Shown: piece after piece, positions 1-8,216 of the stretch | Position numbering within the stretch: position 1 is the stretch's first letter | Layout: the number at the start of each line of letters is the position of its first letter | Source of the DNA: Chryseobacterium pennae | GTDB lineage: Bacteria; Bacteroidota; Bacteroidia; Flavobacteriales; Weeksellaceae | Assembly: GCF_003385515.1 (NCBI RefSeq) | Contig: NZ_QNVT01000002.1 | Coordinates: 124,001-188,000 of the forward strand | Direction: 5' to 3' | Length of the DNA stretch: 64,000 nt | Made by a program: the position numbers and the translations under genes | Notes under the pieces: generated by a model | The model's database searches: none | What the model was told of the DNA's origin: nothing | The model's input: only the letters and a program-made list of their open reading frames with translations

Positions 1-753
1 ATCTTAATTAATAGCAAGAATGTAAAAAAGCTGTCTGTAAAAGAAATTGCAGAGAATATTGCTATTGTATTTTCAAAGTCTGTTGTTCCACAGCATTATA
101 CAGTTGAGGATCTTATTTCGTTGGGAAAATACATCTACTACCCTTTTTATTTTGAATTAAAAAAGGAAGATCGTGAAGAGATAGCCCATATTATTGAAGA
201 ACTGGATCTTGAACAATATAAATATACGCTCCTTAAGAATCTTTCGGATGGGAACCTTCAGAAAGCATTTATCGGACGTGCCATCACCCAGAACTCCCCT
301 ATCATTATTCTGGATGAGCCTACCACCCATTTGGATGAAAAAAATAAGATTATTATCCTTAAAACTTTAAGGAGACTGGCCAAGGAACAGAATAAACTTA
401 TTCTGTTTTCTTCACACGACTGGCGCCTGGCTAAGGAATTTGCAGATAAAATATGGTATGTAAAAGATTCACAGCTTCATTCAGGAATTGTGGAAGATAT
501 ATTACTTCAGCATGATGAACTCACCAATGCCTCATTATTTCAAATGAACGAGAATTTTATTCCACCACATATTTCTGCACCACAGGTTCAGAAGGAAATG
601 CTCTATTCTTTGCTTCAAAAAAACTTCTCAAAAGACCTTTCTTCTCTTAATTTTGAATTTCAGGATGGTTTTTGGGTAATTACTAACGATTCGCTGAAAC
701 AACAATGCGAATCCTTTGAAGAAATCATAAATTTCATTGGAAACATTTACTAA
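1..753 (+). CDS. ABC transporter ATP-binding protein, 3' part (iron-siderophore/heme type)
   Basis: The reading frame is open from base 1, so the gene starts before the window and its P-loop is not visible. The visible part shows the segment ending in LISLGKY, which matches the region where FecE/FhuC-type ATPases have a LGRYP-like motif. Next come a signature motif (LSDGNLQK, with D in place of the usual G), a Walker B (IIILDEP), a D-loop-like THLDE and the switch His (SSHDW). The last ~70 residues are a C-terminal extension I do not recognise. By family it would energise uptake of a siderophore or haem across the inner membrane; the substrate is an inference. The gene ends 26 bp before the first of two palindromes that belong to the next gene. 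Confidence 0.8.
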   Translation: MLINSKNVKKLSVKEIAENIAIVFSKSVVPQHYTVEDLISLGKYIYYPFYFELKKEDREEIAHIIEELDLEQYKYTLLKNLSDGNLQKAFIGRAITQNSPIIILDEPTTHLDEKNKIIILKTLRRLAKEQNKLILFSSHDWRLAKEFADKIWYVKDSQLHSGIVEDILLQHDELTNASLFQMNENFIPPHISAPQVQKEMLYSLLQKNFSKDLSSLNFEFQDGFWVITNDSLKQQCESFEEIINFIGNIY

Positions 754-779
754 TCAATAGTTTTCTTTACTTATTTCAC

Positions 780-799
780 ATACTATGCATGCATAGTAT
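780..799. promoter_or_regulatory. 20-bp perfect palindrome, distal MarR-type operator
   Basis: ATACTATGCATGCATAGTAT is a perfect inverted repeat lying between the ABC ATPase stop and the MarR gene. A near-identical copy is 83 bp further on. Dyads of this size next to a marR gene are the usual binding sites of MarR dimers; binding itself is inferred. Confidence 0.7.
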
Positions 800-862
800 T
801 ATGCAAATCATACAATTTAACTCATTTATTATCAGGTTATTAACAAAATTTAACTTTAATAA

Positions 863-882
863 ATACTATGCATGCATAATAT
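863..882. promoter_or_regulatory. Second copy of the palindrome, proximal operator over the fad promoter
   Basis: It differs from the 780-799 copy at one base (G to A in the right arm). It ends 4 bp before the -7 box at 887-894, so it covers the spacer and -33 region. A protein bound here would block the promoter, which fits autorepression by the adjacent MarR protein. Confidence 0.7.
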
Positions 883-886
883 TTAC

Positions 887-894
887 TAAATTTG
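887..894 (+). promoter_or_regulatory. Bacteroidota -7 box of the marR-fad operon
   Basis: TAAATTTG fits the TAnnTTTG consensus of Bacteroidota promoters and lies 21 bp before the chosen ATG at 916. It is immediately downstream of the proximal palindrome. Confidence 0.65.
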
Positions 895-915
895 GGTAAA
901 ACCATTGGCGCAAAA

Positions 916-1371
916 ATGATGGATAATAATAAGGAAAAAATAGAAAACGTAGATTTAATTTTAAAACAGACCTGGTTGGCTGTTTCTAAAATGTACACAG
1001 AATTGGCTCAGGAACATGATTCCACGGCAGTACAAGCACTTACCCTTCTTAAAATTGATCCCAAAGAAGGAACGCGAAGTACGAATCTTGGACCTAAAAT
1101 GGCCATAGAACCCACTTCCCTAACGAGAATCATTAAACTTCTGGAAGATAACGGATACATCTATAAGGAGAAAACCACCACAGATAAAAGAGAGGTGATT
1201 ATCAAACTTACAGACAAAGGCTTAAACTCCAGAAATATGTCTAAGGAAGTTGTTGTCAATTTCAATAAAAAAGTAATGGAAAAGATCAGCCCGGAAAAGA
1301 TGGATACTTTTAAAGATGTGATGACTGAGATTATGAAGATTGCAAATGAACTCCTCAATAACAGAAAATAA
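916..1371 (+). CDS. MarR family transcriptional regulator, probable repressor of the fad operon
   Basis: A 151-residue winged-helix protein of normal MarR length. The recognition region is visible as NLGPKMAIEPTSLTRIIKLLEDNGYI, followed by the wing motif TTDKREVIIKLTDKG typical of MarR. I chose the ATG at 916 (a second ATG follows at 919). An upstream TTG at 892 is rejected because it lies inside the -7 box. The gene heads the fadN-fadA-fadE run on the same strand, with 53 bp to fadN. The two palindromes upstream suggest autoregulation. By context it would sense acyl-CoA or fatty acid and repress beta-oxidation; the ligand is an inference. Confidence 0.85.
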   Translation: MMDNNKEKIENVDLILKQTWLAVSKMYTELAQEHDSTAVQALTLLKIDPKEGTRSTNLGPKMAIEPTSLTRIIKLLEDNGYIYKEKTTTDKREVIIKLTDKGLNSRNMSKEVVVNFNKKVMEKISPEKMDTFKDVMTEIMKIANELLNNRK

Positions 1372-1424
1372 ATTATCATGAACTGTATGGTTCATGTAAC
1401 CTTATAAATAATAAAAAAATAGAT

Positions 1425-3818
1425 ATGAAAAGAAGAATCAAACATGTAACGGTTCTTGGTTCAGGAATTATGGGTAGCGGTATTGCAGCTCACTTCGCCA
1501 ACATTGGTGTGGAAGTGTCACTTTTGGATATTGTACCTTTTGAATTGTCTGAAGCTGAACAGAAAAAAGGTTTGACTAAAGAAGATAAGGCAGTAAGAAA
1601 CAGAATTGCTACCGAAAACTTCGAAAAACTGAAAAAAGCAAGCCCTGCACTTCTTTATTCACCAAAGTTTGCAGATAGAATCAAAGTTGGAAACTTCGAT
1701 GATGATTTACCAAAAATTAAAAATACAGACTGGATTATTGAAGTAGTAGTAGAAAGACTTGACATTAAAAAGTCTGTATACGAAAAAATTGAACAGTTCA
1801 GAAAACCGGGAACACTAATTTCTTCCAATACTTCAGGGATTCCAATCCACTTCTTGACAGAAGGAAGAAGCGAAGACTTCAAAAAATACTTTGCAGGAAC
1901 TCACTTTTTCAACCCGGTAAGATATCTTCCTCTTCTTGAGATTATTCCAACAAACGATACAGATCCGGAAATCATAGACTTCTATATGAACTATGGTGCT
2001 AAATTCTTAGGTAAAACAACCGTTTTAGCAAAAGATACTCCTGCATTTATTGCAAACAGAATTGGGGTATTCTCTATGATGGATCTTCTTCACAATGTAC
2101 AGAAATTAGGACTTACCGTTTCTGATGTTGATAAATTAACAGGTCCGGTAATTGGTCGTCCAAAATCTGCAACTTTCAGAACTGCTGATGTTGTAGGTCT
2201 TGATACTTTGGTAATGGTAGCCAACGGCGTTCGTCAAAGCGGTGCTGAAGCGAATGACTTTAACGATGTATTTGCTCTTCCTGCCTATATCCAGAAAATG
2301 ATGGATAATAAATGGTTAGGTTCAAAAACAGAACAGGGATTCTATAAAAAAGTGAAAAACGCAGAAGGTAAATCTGAAATTCACGGATTAAACCTTGACA
2401 CATTAGAATATGAGCTTCAAGGAAAGTCTTCATTCCCTACATTAGAATTAACAAAAGCTATTGATAAGCCAATCGACAGATTCAAAGTATTGATCGGTGG
2501 TAAAGATAAAGCTGGTGAACTTTACAGAAAATCATTAGGCGCATTATTCGCTTATGTTTCTCATAAAGTTCCTGAAATTTCTGACGAAGTTTACAAAATT
2601 GACGACGCTATGAGAGCTGGTTTCGGATGGGAAAATGGTCCATTTGAAATCTGGGATGCTGTAGGTGTTCAGAAAGGTATTGAATTGGCTAAAGATGCCG
2701 GATATGAAGTTTCTGACTGGGTTAAAAATGTAGAAACATTCTACAAAGTTAACGATGAAGGACAGAGTATTTATGTTGACAAAAATTCAGGAGAATATAA
2801 CAAAATTCCTGGACAGGATGCTTTCATTATCCTTGATAATATCAGAAAAAATAAAACGCTTTGGAGTAATTCAGGTTCAGCCATTCTTGATTTAGGTGAT
2901 GGTATCATCAACTTTGAGATCCGTTCAAAAATGAACTCTCTAGGAGGCGAAGTTTTAGATGGATTAAACAGAGCTATTGATTTAGCAGAAAAAGAATATG
3001 ACGGATTAGTAGTAGGAAACCAAGGCGCAAACTTCTCTGTAGGAGCTAACCTTGCCATGATTCTTATGATGGCTATTGAGCAGGATTGGGATGACTTGAA
3101 TATGGCCATTGCTTATTTCCAAAAATCGATGATGCGAGTGCGTTACTCTTCTATCCCTGTAGTAGTTGCTCCTCATGGAATGACTTTAGGAGGCGGATGC
3201 GAAATGACAATGCATGCAGACAGAGTGGTTGCCGCAGCAGAAACTTACATCGGACTGGTTGAAACCGGAGTGGGTGTAATTCCTGGTGGTGGTGGTACTA
3301 AAGAACTTGCCTTAAGAACTTCCAGAGAATTCCACAGCGATGATGTTAAAAACAACAGGCTTCGTGATGCTTTCATGAATATCGCTATGGGTAAAGTAGC
3401 TACTTCAGCATATGAAGCTTATGATATGGGAATCCTTGAAAAAGGAAAAGACATTGTTTCTGTAAGCAAAAACAGACAGATTGCCGAAGCTAAAAAGGTG
3501 GCAAAACTATTAGCTGAACAGGGATATACTCAGCCTATCGAACAAAAAGTAAAAGTTTTAGGTAGAGATGCATTAGGAATGTTCTACGTAGGAACAGACC
3601 AGATGTTAACAGGAAAATATATTTCTGAACACGACAAGAAAATTGCTGATAAGTTAGCTAATGTATTGGTAGGTGGAAACTTGTCTGAACCCACAGTGGT
3701 TACTGAGCAATACTTATTGAATCTTGAAAGAGAAACATTCCTTCAGCTTTGTGGTGAAAGAAAAACTTTAGAGAGAATTCAGTATATGCTACAGAATGGG
3801 AAGCCATTAAGAAACTAA
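1425..3818 (+). CDS. fadN: 3-hydroxyacyl-CoA dehydrogenase / enoyl-CoA hydratase
   Basis: A 797-residue bifunctional beta-oxidation enzyme. The 3-hydroxyacyl-CoA dehydrogenase half comes first, with the Rossmann motif GSGIMGSG at residues ~12-19 and HFFNPVRYLPLLEI near 165. The hydratase half is C-terminal, with the oxyanion/active-site stretch GGGCEMTMHADR and the second Glu in LVETGVGVIPGGGGT. This order is opposite to E. coli FadB and is that of B. subtilis FadN, which is of similar size. It hydrates trans-2-enoyl-CoA and oxidises the product to 3-ketoacyl-CoA for the thiolase FadA two genes on. It is the first structural gene after the MarR regulator. Confidence 0.93.
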   Translation: MKRRIKHVTVLGSGIMGSGIAAHFANIGVEVSLLDIVPFELSEAEQKKGLTKEDKAVRNRIATENFEKLKKASPALLYSPKFADRIKVGNFDDDLPKIKNTDWIIEVVVERLDIKKSVYEKIEQFRKPGTLISSNTSGIPIHFLTEGRSEDFKKYFAGTHFFNPVRYLPLLEIIPTNDTDPEIIDFYMNYGAKFLGKTTVLAKDTPAFIANRIGVFSMMDLLHNVQKLGLTVSDVDKLTGPVIGRPKSATFRTADVVGLDTLVMVANGVRQSGAEANDFNDVFALPAYIQKMMDNKWLGSKTEQGFYKKVKNAEGKSEIHGLNLDTLEYELQGKSSFPTLELTKAIDKPIDRFKVLIGGKDKAGELYRKSLGALFAYVSHKVPEISDEVYKIDDAMRAGFGWENGPFEIWDAVGVQKGIELAKDAGYEVSDWVKNVETFYKVNDEGQSIYVDKNSGEYNKIPGQDAFIILDNIRKNKTLWSNSGSAILDLGDGIINFEIRSKMNSLGGEVLDGLNRAIDLAEKEYDGLVVGNQGANFSVGANLAMILMMAIEQDWDDLNMAIAYFQKSMMRVRYSSIPVVVAPHGMTLGGGCEMTMHADRVVAAAETYIGLVETGVGVIPGGGGTKELALRTSREFHSDDVKNNRLRDAFMNIAMGKVATSAYEAYDMGILEKGKDIVSVSKNRQIAEAKKVAKLLAEQGYTQPIEQKVKVLGRDALGMFYVGTDQMLTGKYISEHDKKIADKLANVLVGGNLSEPTVVTEQYLLNLERETFLQLCGERKTLERIQYMLQNGKPLRN

Positions 3819-3821
3819 CGG

Positions 3822-3850
3822 GGAGCTCCGTAGGACCGAACTGTTAATAG
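3822..3850 (+). repeat. REP-like hairpin repeat, copy L1
   Basis: Begins GGAGCTCCGTAGGACCGAAC and continues into CTGTTAA. It contains an imperfect 5-bp stem GCTCC-GTA-GGACC. It matches, in inverted orientation, the repeat at 4369-4393 on the other side of the transposase gene, with two differences over ~25 bases. Confidence 0.7.
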
Positions 3851-3876
3851 CTATTGAATAATTTTAGAAGATGAGA

Positions 3877-3900
3877 GAGCCTCGTAGAGGCGACCTGTTA
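3877..3900 (+). repeat. REP-like hairpin repeat, copy L2
   Basis: GAGCCTCGTAGAGGCGACC followed by TGTTA. The stem is GCCTC-GTA-GAGGC. Compared with copy R (GCTCC-GTA-GGAGC), both stem arms changed together so pairing is kept, while the GTA loop and the GACCTGTTA tail are constant. It lies directly before the transposase start. Confidence 0.75.
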
Positions 3901-3906
3901 GATTTT

Positions 3907-4371
3907 ATGGCCAATACCTATACACAGATTTATATTCAAATTGTCTTTGCAGTCAAAGGAAGACAAAACCTGATTTCAAAAGAAAACAGAGAAGAATTAC
4001 ATAAATTGATTACAGGTATCGTTTCTAATAGAAATCAAAAATTATTCGCAGTTTTTGCAATGCCAGACCATGTACACATTCTCGTAAGTATGAATCCGAC
4101 ACAGTCAGTTTCAGATTTAGTAAGAGACATTAAAGCTGGGTCTTCAAAATTCATCAATGAAAAAGGATGGATAAATGGAAAATTCAATTGGCAGGAAGGA
4201 TACGGAGCTTTCTCTTATTCTAAAAGCAGTGTTGATCCAGTGGTGAAATATATTTTAAACCAGGAGGAACATCATAAAAAGAAAACTTTTAGAGAAGAAT
4301 ATCTGGATTTGATGTCAAAATTTGAAATTGAATATGATCCAAAATATCTATTTAAATGGATTGAAGATTAA
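3907..4371 (+). CDS. REP-associated tyrosine transposase (IS200/Y1 family)
   Basis: A 154-residue single-strand HUH transposase of the Y1 family. It shows the metal-binding HUH motif in MPDHVHILVSM, the typical N-terminus MANTYTQIYIQIVFAVKGR and the C-terminal YILNQEEHHKKKTF block with the likely nucleophile Tyr in VVKYILNQ. I start it at 3907 because homology to the family begins there. Hairpin repeats flank it on both sides, and the right copy overlaps its stop codon, which is the RAYT/REP arrangement rather than a full IS. It sits in the gap between fadN and fadA on the same strand, so it may be carried on the operon transcript. The frame is intact. Confidence 0.88.
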   Translation: MANTYTQIYIQIVFAVKGRQNLISKENREELHKLITGIVSNRNQKLFAVFAMPDHVHILVSMNPTQSVSDLVRDIKAGSSKFINEKGWINGKFNWQEGYGAFSYSKSSVDPVVKYILNQEEHHKKKTFREEYLDLMSKFEIEYDPKYLFKWIED

Positions 4372-4393
4372 CAGGTCGCTCCTACGGAGCTCC
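4369..4393 (-). repeat. REP-like hairpin repeat, copy R (inverted)
   Basis: Read on the minus strand this is GGAGCTCCGTAGGAGCGACC plus TGTTA, with a perfect 5-bp stem GCTCC-GTA-GGAGC. It overlaps the stop codon of the transposase and is inverted relative to L1 and L2. Confidence 0.75.
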
Positions 4394-4483
4394 ACAGATT
4401 GCAAAAAAGCATAAACAAATATCTATGAACAGTTTACCTCTATGAGGCGAAAATCTTTCAAAAACAATTTAATTAAACAAAAA

Positions 4484-5662
4484 ATGAAAACAGCATACAT
4501 CGTAAAAGGATTCAGATCAGCAGTAGGAAAAGCACCAAAAGGTTCCCTGCGTTTTACACGTCCTGACGTAATGGCAGCTACCGTTATTGAAAAATTAATG
4601 GCTGAGCTTCCGCAATTAGATAAAAACAGAATTGATGACCTTATTGTAGGAAATGCAATGCCTGAGGCAGAGCAAGGATTAAACGTTGCCCGTTTGATTT
4701 CCTTAATGGGTTTAAATACAGATAAAGTTCCGGGAGTAACTGTAAACAGATACTGCGCATCAGGAAGTGAGGCTATTGCCATCGCTTCCGCAAAAATTCA
4801 GGCTGGTATGGCAGATTGCATCATCGCTGGTGGCACAGAATCTATGTCCTATATCCCGATGGGAGGTTATAAGCCGGTTCCTGAAACAGATATCGCTAAA
4901 ACAAACCCTGATTATTACTGGGGAATGGGTTATACTGCAGAAGAGGTAGCAAAACAGTATAATATTACAAGAGAAGAACAGGACCAGTTTGCTTTTGAGT
5001 CCCATATGAAAGCTTTAAAAGCAAATCAGGAAGGTAAATTTGCCAATCAGATTGTTCCAATCCCTGTAGAGTATAATTTCCTTGATGAAAACCAGAAGAT
5101 CCAGACTAAGAAATTCGATTTCTCTGTGGATGAAGGTCCAAGAGCAGATACTTCTTTTGCTGGTTTGTCTAAGCTTAGACCTGTTTTCGCTAACGGAGGA
5201 AGTGTAACTGCCGGAAACTCTTCTCAAATGAGTGATGGAGCTGCTTTCGTTATGGTTATGAGCGAAGAAATGGTAAAAGAATTAGGTCTTGAACCGGAAG
5301 CAAGATTAGTAGCCTATGCTGCTGCAGGTCTTGAACCAAGAATTATGGGTATGGGACCCGTTTATGCTATTCCAAAAGCATTAAAACAGGCAGGTCTTGA
5401 ACTAAAGGATATCGATTTGATCGAGCTAAACGAAGCATTCGCATCACAATCAGTGGCTATCAAAAAAGAATTAGGCTTAAATCCTGATATCTTAAACGTA
5501 AACGGAGGAGCCATCGCTCTTGGTCACCCGCTAGGATGTACAGGAACTAAACTAACGGTTCAACTTCTTGACGAAATGAGAAGACGTGGTAACAAATACG
5601 GAATGGTTTCGATGTGTGTGGGAACAGGGCAAGGAGCAGCAAGTATTTTTGAACTACTATAA
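4484..5662 (+). CDS. fadA: acetyl-CoA C-acyltransferase (3-ketoacyl-CoA thiolase)
   Basis: A 392-residue thiolase, standard family length once the start is placed at the ATG at 4484; the upstream in-frame extension is not thiolase-like. The nucleophilic Cys is in VNRYCASGSEA (residue ~89). The catalytic His is in NVNGGAIALGHPLGCTG and the second Cys in SMCVGTGQGAA. It cleaves 3-ketoacyl-CoA with CoA to give acetyl-CoA and a shortened acyl-CoA. In the fadN-fadA-fadE order it would receive the product of FadN. It is separated from fadN by the transposase element. Confidence 0.94.
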   Translation: MKTAYIVKGFRSAVGKAPKGSLRFTRPDVMAATVIEKLMAELPQLDKNRIDDLIVGNAMPEAEQGLNVARLISLMGLNTDKVPGVTVNRYCASGSEAIAIASAKIQAGMADCIIAGGTESMSYIPMGGYKPVPETDIAKTNPDYYWGMGYTAEEVAKQYNITREEQDQFAFESHMKALKANQEGKFANQIVPIPVEYNFLDENQKIQTKKFDFSVDEGPRADTSFAGLSKLRPVFANGGSVTAGNSSQMSDGAAFVMVMSEEMVKELGLEPEARLVAYAAAGLEPRIMGMGPVYAIPKALKQAGLELKDIDLIELNEAFASQSVAIKKELGLNPDILNVNGGAIALGHPLGCTGTKLTVQLLDEMRRRGNKYGMVSMCVGTGQGAASIFELL

Positions 5663-5690
5663 ATAGATGAATAGATAATAGACAGAGAGA

Positions 5691-5749
5691 TAATAGACAA
5701 ATTTGAACATCTATCATCTATCCGTCTATTATCTAAATAGTCTCAAAAA
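5691..5749 (+). repeat. Direct repeat, left copy (flanks four-helix-bundle gene)
   Basis: A 59-bp segment repeated at 6161-6219. The last 44 bases (5706-5749) are identical in both copies and the first 10 are identical, with a variable 5-base patch between. Its TCTATTATCTA section can also pair with TAGATAATAGA at about 5672-5682 just upstream, so the left copy may fold behind fadA. Confidence 0.8.
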
Positions 5750-5760
5750 TACAAAGAAGA

Positions 5761-6129
5761 ATGAATGGTTTTAAAAGGCACAATTTCAAAAAGCTTAAAA
5801 TCTGGCAGCTAGGTCTGGAATTATCAAAAAGCACTTTAGATCTTACTGATACCTTTCCAACATATGAAAAATATGGTTTGAAAAGTCAAATGGACAGATG
5901 TGCAATTTCAATTCCATCAAATATAGCTGAAGGATCAAGCAGAACGAATAAGTCTTTTAGTCATTTTCTGGATATTTCTTTAGGTTCATCATTTGAATTG
6001 CAAACACAAATATTGTTAGCAAATCACAGAAAATATTTATCTGATGAAAAAAGTGAAATCTTTGAAGTTAAAATTGAAGAATTTCAAAAAGCAACAATGG
6101 TATTTCAGAATACTTTAAATAAAGATTAA
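5761..6129 (+). CDS. four helix bundle protein (23S rRNA intervening-sequence protein family)
   Basis: A 122-residue protein of the S23/IVS four-helix-bundle family. The hallmarks are FKKLKIWQLGLELSKS, the YGLKSQMDRCAISIPSNIAEG block and the later FLDISLGSSFELQTQ. Family members occur inside rRNA intervening sequences and as free genes in Bacteroidota; related folds (Avd) work in diversity-generating retroelements. Here there is no retroelement. The function of the free form is unknown. The gene is framed by 59-bp direct repeats and lies in the fadA-fadE gap on the same strand, so it looks like a small inserted unit. Confidence 0.85.
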   Translation: MNGFKRHNFKKLKIWQLGLELSKSTLDLTDTFPTYEKYGLKSQMDRCAISIPSNIAEGSSRTNKSFSHFLDISLGSSFELQTQILLANHRKYLSDEKSEIFEVKIEEFQKATMVFQNTLNKD

Positions 6130-6160
6130 TTAAGAGAAAAAGATAATAAAAACAGATCAA

Positions 6161-6219
6161 TAATAGACAATGTTAAACATCTATCATCTATCCGTCTATT
6201 ATCTAAATAGTCTCAAAAA
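6161..6219 (+). repeat. Direct repeat, right copy
   Basis: Copy of 5691-5749, displaced by exactly 470 bp, with the final 44 bases (6176-6219) identical. It lies between the four-helix-bundle gene and fadE. Confidence 0.8.
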
Positions 6220-6242
6220 ATAATAAAAAAATAAAATAATAT

Positions 6243-8018
6243 ATGGCTACATTAAAAGGAGGTGAATTCCTAATCAAGGAAATTCCTGCAAACGAAATTT
6301 TCAGTATTGAAGAACTGAATGAAGAACAAAAAATGCTTCGTGATTCAGCGAAGGAATTTATAGATAGAGAGGTGGTGCCTCAAAGAGAGCGTTTCGAAAA
6401 GAAAGATTACGCGTTTACTGAAGAAACAATGCGTAAGCTTGGTGATATGGGAATGCTGGGAATAGCAGTTCCTGAAGAGTACGGAGGTCTTGGAATGGGC
6501 TTTGTAACAACGATGCTGGCTTGTGATTACATTTCAGGAACTACAGGATCATTGGCGACAGCTTATGGGGCGCACACCGGAATTGGAACCCTGCCTATCG
6601 TTCTTTACGGAACTGAAGAGCAAAAGAAAAAATATCTTCCGGACTTAGCAACAGGAACAAAATTCGGAGCTTATTGCTTAACTGAGCCTGATGCAGGTTC
6701 AGATGCGAACTCTGGAAAAACAAGAGCTAAGCTTTCTGAAGATGGAAAACATTATATCATCAACGGACAGAAAATGTGGATTTCTAATGCAGGATTTGCT
6801 GATACATTCACTTTATTTGCAAAAATTGATGATGATAAAAATATCACCGGTTTTGTAATCAACCGTTCTGAATTGGAAAACCCTGAAAGCTTAACTTTCG
6901 GTGAGGAAGAGCACAAATTGGGTATTCGTGCATCTTCAACGCGTCAGGTTTTCTTCAATGACATGAAAGTTCCTGTAGAGAATCTTTTAGGAGAAAGAAA
7001 CAATGGTTTCAAAATCGCTTTAAATGCATTGAACGTAGGTCGTATCAAATTAGCAGCAGCTTGTTTAGATGCACAAAGAAGAATCTTAAACCACTCTATC
7101 CAATATTCTAACGAAAGAAAGCAGTTTGGAGTTTCTATCGCCACTTTTGGAGCAATCAGAAAGAAGATTGCTGAAATGGCAACCGGAGTTTTCGTAAGTG
7201 AAGCCGGTTCTTACAGAGCAGCGAAAAATGTTCAGGATAAAATTGACGAATTGGTAGCAGGCGGAATGGATCACCAGGCTGCAGAGCTTAAAGGTGTTGA
7301 AGAATTCGCTGTAGAATGTTCTATCCTTAAAGTATTCGTTTCTGATCTTGCACAACACACTGCGGATGAAGGAATTCAGGTATACGGAGGTATGGGATTC
7401 TCTGAAGACACTCCGATGGAAGCGGCTTGGAGAGATTCTAGAATTTCAAGAATCTATGAAGGGACTAACGAGATCAACAGATTATTAGCAGTAGGAATGC
7501 TTATTAAGAGAGCAATGAAAGGTGAATTAGACCTTTTATCCCCTGCAATGGCAATCAGCAAAGAATTGATGGGTATTCCTTCATTTGAAGTTCCAGATTA
7601 TTCAGCATTCATGAGTGAGGAAAAAGCAATCATCGCTAACCTTAAGAAAGTATTCCTTATGGTTTCCGGAGCAGCTCTTCAAAAATATATGATGGATATC
7701 GAAAAACAGCAGCACTTATTGTTGAATGCTTCTGAAATCCTAAACCAGATCTATATGGCAGAATCTACAGTATTAAGAGCTGAGAAACACTTCTCTCCTG
7801 ATTCTGTAGAAGCAGCTATGGCTCAGTTGAACCTTTACAAAGCTGTTGAGAAAATCACTGTAGCAGCTAAAGAAGGAATTATTTCTTTCGCTGAAGGAGA
7901 TGAGCAGAGAATGATGCTTTCCGGATTAAGAAGATTTACAAAATACACTAACAATCCAAATGTAGTAGCATTAACTGAAAAAGTGGCTGCTCACTATATT
8001 GATAAAGGAGCTTATTAG
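6243..8018 (+). CDS. fadE: acyl-CoA dehydrogenase
   Basis: A 591-residue flavoprotein dehydrogenase, longer than the ~380-residue short type and similar in size to B. subtilis FadE. Visible are the FAD/substrate motif YCLTEPDAGSDANSGKTRA, the hinge MWISNAGFADTFTLFAK and the catalytic-Glu region RISRIYEGTNEINR. An extra helical C-terminal domain follows. It introduces the trans-2 double bond in acyl-CoA and passes electrons to ETF. It completes the operon MarR-fadN-fadA-fadE, and a strong terminator follows at 8043. Confidence 0.93.
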   Translation: MATLKGGEFLIKEIPANEIFSIEELNEEQKMLRDSAKEFIDREVVPQRERFEKKDYAFTEETMRKLGDMGMLGIAVPEEYGGLGMGFVTTMLACDYISGTTGSLATAYGAHTGIGTLPIVLYGTEEQKKKYLPDLATGTKFGAYCLTEPDAGSDANSGKTRAKLSEDGKHYIINGQKMWISNAGFADTFTLFAKIDDDKNITGFVINRSELENPESLTFGEEEHKLGIRASSTRQVFFNDMKVPVENLLGERNNGFKIALNALNVGRIKLAAACLDAQRRILNHSIQYSNERKQFGVSIATFGAIRKKIAEMATGVFVSEAGSYRAAKNVQDKIDELVAGGMDHQAAELKGVEEFAVECSILKVFVSDLAQHTADEGIQVYGGMGFSEDTPMEAAWRDSRISRIYEGTNEINRLLAVGMLIKRAMKGELDLLSPAMAISKELMGIPSFEVPDYSAFMSEEKAIIANLKKVFLMVSGAALQKYMMDIEKQQHLLLNASEILNQIYMAESTVLRAEKHFSPDSVEAAMAQLNLYKAVEKITVAAKEGIISFAEGDEQRMMLSGLRRFTKYTNNPNVVALTEKVAAHYIDKGAY

Positions 8019-8042
8019 TCTTTATAACATAAATTTGATTTC

Positions 8043-8070
8043 AAAACGTCCCATTTTTGGGGCGTTTTTT
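8043..8070 (+). terminator. Rho-independent terminator of the fad operon
   Basis: 11-bp stem AAAACGTCCCA/TGGGGCGTTTT with a 4-base T loop and one mismatch, followed by a T run, 24 bp after the fadE stop. Confidence 0.85.
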
Positions 8071-8216
8071 CGTTTAAAATTTGATTACATAATGCTTATA
8101 TAACATCACTCACATTCATATTTTAACGATTGTCCATTAACCTTCAAAATGATTTATTCTATGTATATTTAAATATAGTTTTCCTATAACCAGGTTTTTA
8201 TCCACAGTCATTAATT

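Noticed and set aside
892..915. Upstream TTG start for the MarR gene at 892
   Set aside because: The TTG lies inside the -7 box TAAATTTG; the ATG at 916 (or 919) is downstream of the expected transcription start.
2771..3109. 112-codon minus-strand frame inside fadN
   Set aside because: Shadow of the strongly conserved hydratase coding region; Ser/Pro-rich product without family features.
5761..6129. Diversity-generating retroelement accessory (Avd) gene
   Set aside because: No reverse transcriptase, template repeat or variable repeat target nearby; sequence fits the S23/IVS branch.
5706..6219. CRISPR-like or insertion-sequence interpretation of the repeat pair
   Set aside because: Only two direct copies flanking a gene, no spacer array, no transposase and no terminal inverted repeats.
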